This document shows, piece after piece, positions 7,721 to 11,315 of a DNA stretch of 11,315 nucleotides. Under the pieces are notes generated by a model. That model saw only the letters and a list, made by a program, of their open reading frames with translations, was not told where the DNA came from and made no database searches. The position numbers were made by a program, and so were the translations under genes. Within the stretch, counting starts at the first letter, position 1. Each line of letters begins with the position of its first letter. Origin of the DNA: an uncultured Actinomyces sp. (lineage in GTDB: Bacteria; Actinomycetota; Actinomycetes; Actinomycetales; Actinomycetaceae); contig CAJZFF010000024.1 in assembly GCA_915069725.1 (NCBI GenBank), positions 1-11,315 on the forward strand, given 5' to 3'.

Positions 7721-7984
7721 TCACGCCTGGGCGGAGGCGCCCACGCGGTAGAAAGTCCGCAGGTACGAAGCGTCGATGGGCTCATCGACGATGCGATCGT
7801 CGGCCTCGATCCAGGCGTGGGCGGCGAAGGGGGGCGTGGCGACGACGCCGACGCACCACGTCGGCGCGTAGCCGCGCTGCCTGCACAGGAGCATCGCGGC
7901 CACCGACCTGATGAGGCACGCCCTGTCCCCGCGGCACACGGCGCTGGCGGAGAGGATGTCATCCCTGGTGGTGGCGATGGGCGG
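7721..7984 (-). pseudogene. Lasso-peptide B2 (McjB-type, transglutaminase-like) protease fragment, N-terminus missing
   Basis: The reading frame matches the C-terminal catalytic domain of B2 leader peptidases, the cysteine proteases that cut the leader from lasso-peptide precursors. Visible motifs are CLIRSVAAMLLCRQRGY (the family's CLxRSLAxxxLLRRRG), AHAWIEADDRIVDEP and a normal C-terminal end YLRTFYRV. Counted from the GTG at 7939, the triad would be Cys8, His41 and Asp52 (or Asp47/48). Full B2 proteins are about 140 residues; here the frame is closed by a TGA at 7985-7987, giving at most 87 codons. The only usual start is the GTG at 7939, which has no ribosome binding site and would begin inside the domain (72 residues). 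Only 22 bp separate that TGA from the upstream permease stop, so about 50 N-terminal residues have been lost, probably by deletion. Identity is good; whether a product is still made is doubtful. Confidence 0.7.
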
Positions 7985-8006
7985 TCAGTGACGGAGCGGG
8001 AGGGAC

Positions 8007-8753
8007 TCAGGCGTGCGTGTCCGTCCGATTGAAGTAGCGCGCTGTGGCGAGAACGCAGAGCGCGGTCAGCGCGACGGACAGGACGACGGTGAGGGTGGCC
8101 GACTGGATCGTGAGTGCCGACGCGTCCGCCCCGGAGCCTGATCCGAGCTGAGTGGTATGGGCCAGGAGGCAGTAGGGGTAGATCAGGGCCGCCCTGACCT
8201 TGATGGCGAGGAGAACGGCACCGACGCACGTGAGCACGAACCCGATCACGACGGGAAGGACGAACGAGCGGGACCTCGCTGACAGAGCGGACTGCGCCGC
8301 GCAGACGGGCACGCTGGCCACGACCACGAGGGCACTGACGGCGTAGTAGCGAGCCGGGAGCCAAGCGGGCAGGTGGAACACCACCTTTCCCAGGAAGAGC
8401 ACGGTCAGGAGGAGGACTGCCTGCATGAAGGTCGCGAGGAGGGCGAGTGCGAGAACCTTGGCGGAGGCCAGCCTCCAGGCGGCCACCGGTTGGGCGGCCA
8501 TGGCGTTCCAGTTGTTCCCGGTGTGCTCCGCGCGCCAGACGAGGGAGGCCAGGACGGACAGTCCGACGCCGAGCATCAGCATCCCGTAGAGGCCGATCGA
8601 TCGGATCCACAAGGTGTTCCAGCCATCCTCGAAGCCGCCAGAGGTCCAGGCTCCCATGGCGCTGGCCACGGCAGTGACGGAGGGGACGAGTGCGGCGAGA
8701 ATCCACGCCGCTGAGCGCCGGATCTTGATCAGCTCCGCAATGAAGACTCCCAT
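8007..8753 (-). CDS. ABC transporter permease, LanE/LanG (lantibiotic-immunity)-like
   Basis: A 248-residue membrane subunit of an ABC-2 type transporter. Hydrophobic segments lie near residues 15-33, 52-71, 97-124, 135-152, 166-186 and 215-238. The WRAEHTGNNWNAMAAQPV stretch (73-90), an acidic residue followed by an Asn/Trp motif in the first cytoplasmic loop, is typical of permeases that work with LanF/BcrA ATPases. The start at 8753 is secure: AAGGAGGTG (minus strand, 8760-8768) lies 6 nt upstream, and the preceding permease stops only 3 nt before the ATG. It should form a heterodimer with that permease and take energy from the ATPase two genes upstream. The likely role is pumping a peptide antibiotic away from the membrane; the substrate is inferred, not shown. 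Confidence 0.88.
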   Translation of the reverse strand: MGVFIAELIKIRRSAAWILAALVPSVTAVASAMGAWTSGGFEDGWNTLWIRSIGLYGMLMLGVGLSVLASLVWRAEHTGNNWNAMAAQPVAAWRLASAKVLALALLATFMQAVLLLTVLFLGKVVFHLPAWLPARYYAVSALVVVASVPVCAAQSALSARSRSFVLPVVIGFVLTCVGAVLLAIKVRAALIYPYCLLAHTTQLGSGSGADASALTIQSATLTVVLSVALTALCVLATARYFNRTDTHA

Positions 8754-8756
8754 GTC

Positions 8757-9545
8757 CTACACCTCCTTGCGGTCGAGACGAGTGGTGATGACGGTGAAGG
8801 CGACGGCGCCCGCGATGGCGAGCACCAGCGCTCCGGGGAAGGGCGCGTCCAGGTACACGGGATCGGATCCCGTGAACGTCATGGGCGCAACGAGGGAGTA
8901 ATAGGTCCAGGGGGTGAGGTACTGCGCCCAGGTGGGTGCCATAGCGCCGATCATGCTCAGGAGCACCCCCAGCATTCCAGCTCCTACTGCCAGCAGCTGG
9001 TTGTCCGATGCCAAGGAGATGAGGAGCTGGAGCGCGAGAATGACAAGACTGATGACGCACACCGAGGCGGTGTACGCGACGATCCTGCCGGTGGGCACTG
9101 GGGCGGGGACACCAAGCAGTGCCCCCCACACCGGCACACACAGTCCCCACAGCACGCAGACGGCTGCCAGCGGCGCACCGAGGGCGAGGAACTTCGCACG
9201 GCACAGCTGCCCAGGCGTTGTTCCCGACGCCGCAAAGAGAAGCCATCCATTGCCTGCACGCTCGATCTCCGTCACCCTGCTGGCGATGACCGCGATGAGG
9301 AGCGGGGCGAGGAGGCACACCCCGGCGTGAAGGCCACCGAGCAGCACCTTCCAGCCATCTCCGTCAGGAGCCTTGAGATCCACGGAGACACCGGCGCCGA
9401 GAGCGAAGAGCGCTGCGATGCCCACCGCACCGAGGAGCAGGAAGAGCAGGAGGGGGAGGATCCTCAGATTCCTCATTTTGGAGTACTCAGCACGCAGGAC
9501 GCGTAATGAGCGGGGCCTAGTCGAGGTCCGGGTTGCCGCTGTCAC
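8757..9545 (-). CDS. ABC transporter permease, LanE/MutE-like
   Basis: A 262-residue membrane subunit and partner of the next permease. A basic N-terminus (TSTRPRSLRVLRAEYSKMRN) leads into about six spans: 29-50, 66-87, 117-142, 155-178, 185-202 and 236-253. The loop after span two carries EIERAGNGWLLFAASGTTPGQL (about 93-114), equivalent to the E..NxW motif of the other permease. The GTG start at 9545 overlaps the ATPase stop in a GTGA arrangement (4 nt), which indicates translational coupling; no ATG fits as well. The gene ends in AAGGAGGTGTAG, so its last codons also contain the ribosome binding site of the following permease. Assignment to the lantibiotic-immunity/bacitracin-export type is by motif and gene order; the peptide substrate is unknown. 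Confidence 0.88.
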   Translation of the reverse strand: MTAATRTSTRPRSLRVLRAEYSKMRNLRILPLLLFLLLGAVGIAALFALGAGVSVDLKAPDGDGWKVLLGGLHAGVCLLAPLLIAVIASRVTEIERAGNGWLLFAASGTTPGQLCRAKFLALGAPLAAVCVLWGLCVPVWGALLGVPAPVPTGRIVAYTASVCVISLVILALQLLISLASDNQLLAVGAGMLGVLLSMIGAMAPTWAQYLTPWTYYSLVAPMTFTGSDPVYLDAPFPGALVLAIAGAVAFTVITTRLDRKEV

Positions 9546-10459
9546 CGGATGCCACCCCCTTGCGTCATCCGCATGAACGCGCTTTCCAGCGTCTGCTCCT
9601 CCGGGACGGCGCTGTAGATGTCGATGCCTCGGCCGACCAGGCTGGAGATGGCCTGCGCAGTTGTCTCCCGTGTGATCCCGCGCAGCCTGATGAGAGCGCG
9701 GTCTGACCTCTGCTCGAGGATCGGGGAGAGGGAGGAGAGGGATTCGCAGGCGCGCGACGGGGCCGCGCAGTCGATCAGGATGTCCGGCGCGGTGACGTCG
9801 AGCATCTCCGAGCGGTTCCCCTGGAAGACCAGTCGTCCCTGGGCCAGGACGCCCAGCACGGTGGCCGTCTTGTCGATCTCACCGAGCAGGTGCGAGGAGA
9901 CCATGACGGTTGTCCCGCGCTCGGCGAGCCGCTGGAGAAGGTCTCGTATCTCCTCGATCCCCGCGGGGTCGAGGCCGTTGGTCGGTTCGTCGAGGATGAG
10001 CAGGCGGGGCCGGCGGACCAGCGCCATGGCGATGCCGAGGCGCTGCTTCATGCCGAGGGAGTAGGCGCGCACCTTCTTGTCGATGTGCCTCTCGAGATGG
10101 ACGGTCCGCACGGCGTCACGCACGTCGTCGTCATTCAGACCGAGGAGGTGCTGCACGATGCGCATGTTCTCCGCGCCGGTGAGGTGGCCGTACCCCGGAG
10201 GGGACTCGATGAGCGAGCCGATCCGGCCCAGAAGCCTGTGACGGTTCTCGCGCGTCATCGGCTCACCGAGAATCCGGATGCTCCCGCTGCTCGGGCGGAT
10301 GAGGGACAGGAGCATCTTCATCGTGGTCGATTTGCCGGCGCCGTTGGGTCCCAGGAACCCGTACACGACGCCCTCGGGAATCCGCAGGTCCACGTCGTGA
10401 ACGACCTGTCGGTCGCCGTAGCGCTTGCTGAGCTGATGGGTGGTGACGATGTCGCTCAT
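9542..10459 (-). CDS. ABC transporter ATP-binding protein, BcrA/LanF type
   Basis: A 305-residue cytosolic ATPase that powers the two permeases downstream. Walker A is GPNGAGKST (37-45), the signature is YSLGMKQRLGIA (133-144), Walker B is LLILDEPTNGLDP (153-165) and the switch His is His190. In place of the Q-loop glutamine there is Glu85 (SLIESPPGYGHLTG), the so-called E-loop known from lantibiotic-immunity LanF proteins and common in BcrA-type ATPases. Residues 225-305 form the usual C-terminal regulatory region of this class. The ATG at 10459 is chosen because GAGGAG (minus strand, 10469-10474) lies 9 nt upstream and the domain begins directly; a longer frame back to 10633 adds 58 residues with no similarity. 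The upstream permease frame stops in an ATGA overlap with this start. The downstream permease overlaps this stop by 4 nt. Confidence 0.94.
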   Translation of the reverse strand: MSDIVTTHQLSKRYGDRQVVHDVDLRIPEGVVYGFLGPNGAGKSTTMKMLLSLIRPSSGSIRILGEPMTRENRHRLLGRIGSLIESPPGYGHLTGAENMRIVQHLLGLNDDDVRDAVRTVHLERHIDKKVRAYSLGMKQRLGIAMALVRRPRLLILDEPTNGLDPAGIEEIRDLLQRLAERGTTVMVSSHLLGEIDKTATVLGVLAQGRLVFQGNRSEMLDVTAPDILIDCAAPSRACESLSSLSPILEQRSDRALIRLRGITRETTAQAISSLVGRGIDIYSAVPEEQTLESAFMRMTQGGGIR

Positions 10460-11315
10460 CGGGCGATGCTCCTCTGTCTTGTCTGCGTCGTGGATCGGCG
10501 TCTGCGCCTCGTGGCGGCTTGATGGCGCGCCCGAGCACCGGCGGCTCGTGGGTTCTGTGGGCTCGTCCTGCGTGCGCGCCGGCCGCCCTCGCACGCCTTG
10601 TGCCGGGCCGAGCCTCGTCGACCGCCGGAGCACCTGGAGGCGCGGCGCAGGGCTCTGCGAGCCAGCGAGATCCCGATGACCAGCCAGATGAGGGGAACGA
10701 TGAGGCCACCCACCAGCACCGTGAGGTCACTGGGATCACCCGAGTGGGAGGACTCGGGCAGGATGGCGTTGCGCAGGCTCGCACTCACCCAGAAGGTCGG
10801 CAGCGTCATCGCACCCGCCTGCGTGAGCCCTCCCGATCCTGCGATCGGATGGAACGCCCCCGAGGCTGCTCCGATGAGCATGACGCTGATGGAGGCAAGG
10901 CTGAGCTGGCGCGGACTCCTGAGCATCGCGCCGACGACGACGGCCAGCGGGAGCAGTGAGAGGAGCCCGGCAGGAGCGACGACGAGGAGGGCCGCGGTGC
11001 TCACGGGGGATAGTGCCGTGCGGCCCATGACCAGCCACAGGAGCGGGAGCGCCACTGCGAATGCGGTGACGGCGAGCTGGAAGTGGCTGAGGACCTTGCT
11101 GATGGCGTACGCCGTCGTGCCGTGGGGCAGACAGCTCGACCTGAGCAGGGTGCCGTCCATCCTCTCCTGCATGACGGTCGAGGCAGCGCCCATGACGCCT
11201 GACAGCAGCGTGTTGATGAGCAGGATGCCGATGAGGGCATAGTTCCCGAAGGAGCCGCCCCGGCCGTGTCCGGTACTGCGATGGCGAATGCCTGAGGCAG
11301 GATGATGGAGTTATC
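10456..11315 (-). CDS. ABC-2 type transporter permease, 5'-partial, with a probable frameshift
   Basis: Membrane subunit of another ABC exporter, entering from the right edge. From 11193 the frame reads MGAASTVMQERMDGTLLR, the cytoplasmic loop of ABC-2 (DrrB-like) permeases, followed by spans near 37-57, 64-90, 97-114 and 157-178 (counted from that Met). The frame continues upstream through FGNYALIGILLINTLLSG to a TAA at 11311-11313. The good N-terminal continuation (NSIILPQAFAIAVPDTAG) lies in another frame, and one extra C in the C4 run at 11258-11261 would join them. This is either a true frameshift or a sequence error. The C-terminus is also odd: after ...LARRALRRAS (residue 186) come 59 residues, about one third arginine, ending in an ATGA overlap with the ATPase start. 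The real protein may end near residue 186. A partner ATPase may lie outside the window, or this may be a third permease of the downstream system. Confidence 0.72.

Noticed and set aside
6039..7751. + strand open frame of 570 codons inside the flippase fusion
   Set aside because: An out-of-frame shadow of a well-supported gene with Gly/Arg/Pro-rich composition.
7693..9318. Minus-strand open frame of 541 codons across the B2 fragment and both permeases
   Set aside because: It lies out of frame with three recognisable products, is Arg/Pro/Ser-rich and has no domain similarity.
10460..10633. A 58-residue N-terminal extension or separate small peptide in front of the ATPase (MLRRSTRLGPAQG...)
   Set aside because: No ribosome binding site, no similarity to a RiPP precursor (no leader/core pattern), and the ATPase domain starts properly at 10459.

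Overview
The window comes from a high-GC Gram-positive genome. GC-rich third codon positions, GTG starts, an actinobacterial-style flippase fusion, a Tat-exported esterase and a likely leaderless promoter all point to Actinobacteria. A relative of Actinomyces is my best guess, but that is an inference from gene content, not a proven assignment. No tRNA, rRNA, CRISPR array or insertion sequence was seen. No gap between genes exceeds about 215 bp.

Left part (1-3450). The C-terminal 427 residues of a type I pullulanase enter from the left edge on the + strand. Ten bases later they meet, tail to tail, a minus-strand NarL/FixJ-type response regulator with no kinase beside it. Upstream of the regulator on the same strand is a Tat-exported alpha/beta-hydrolase of the esterase/antigen-85-like family. 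The gaps before both minus-strand genes hold inverted or direct repeats that look like operators.

Middle (3451-7668). A small multi-membrane-span protein and a winged-helix regulator form a minus-strand pair, regulator last, with their ends touching or overlapping. A promoter candidate with repeated GGTTTG/CAAACC motifs precedes the pair. Transcribed divergently is a 992-residue fusion. It has an N-terminal membrane region, a degenerate kinase-like domain that lacks key catalytic residues, and a C-terminal lysylphosphatidylglycerol-synthase-type flippase domain. Its ATG sits 7 nt after a good -10 box, as expected for a leaderless mRNA.

Right part (7721-11315). A minus-strand operon entering from the right edge encodes an ABC-2 permease (incomplete, with a probable frameshift), a BcrA/LanF-type ATPase carrying a glutamate in place of the Q-loop glutamine, and two LanE/LanG-like permeases. 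The last element is a fragment of a lasso-peptide B2 (McjB-type) cysteine protease that keeps its Cys, His and Asp but has lost its N-terminus and any good start. This looks like the immunity/export end of a RiPP gene cluster, with a decaying maturation gene. The rest of the cluster, if present, would lie to the right of the window.
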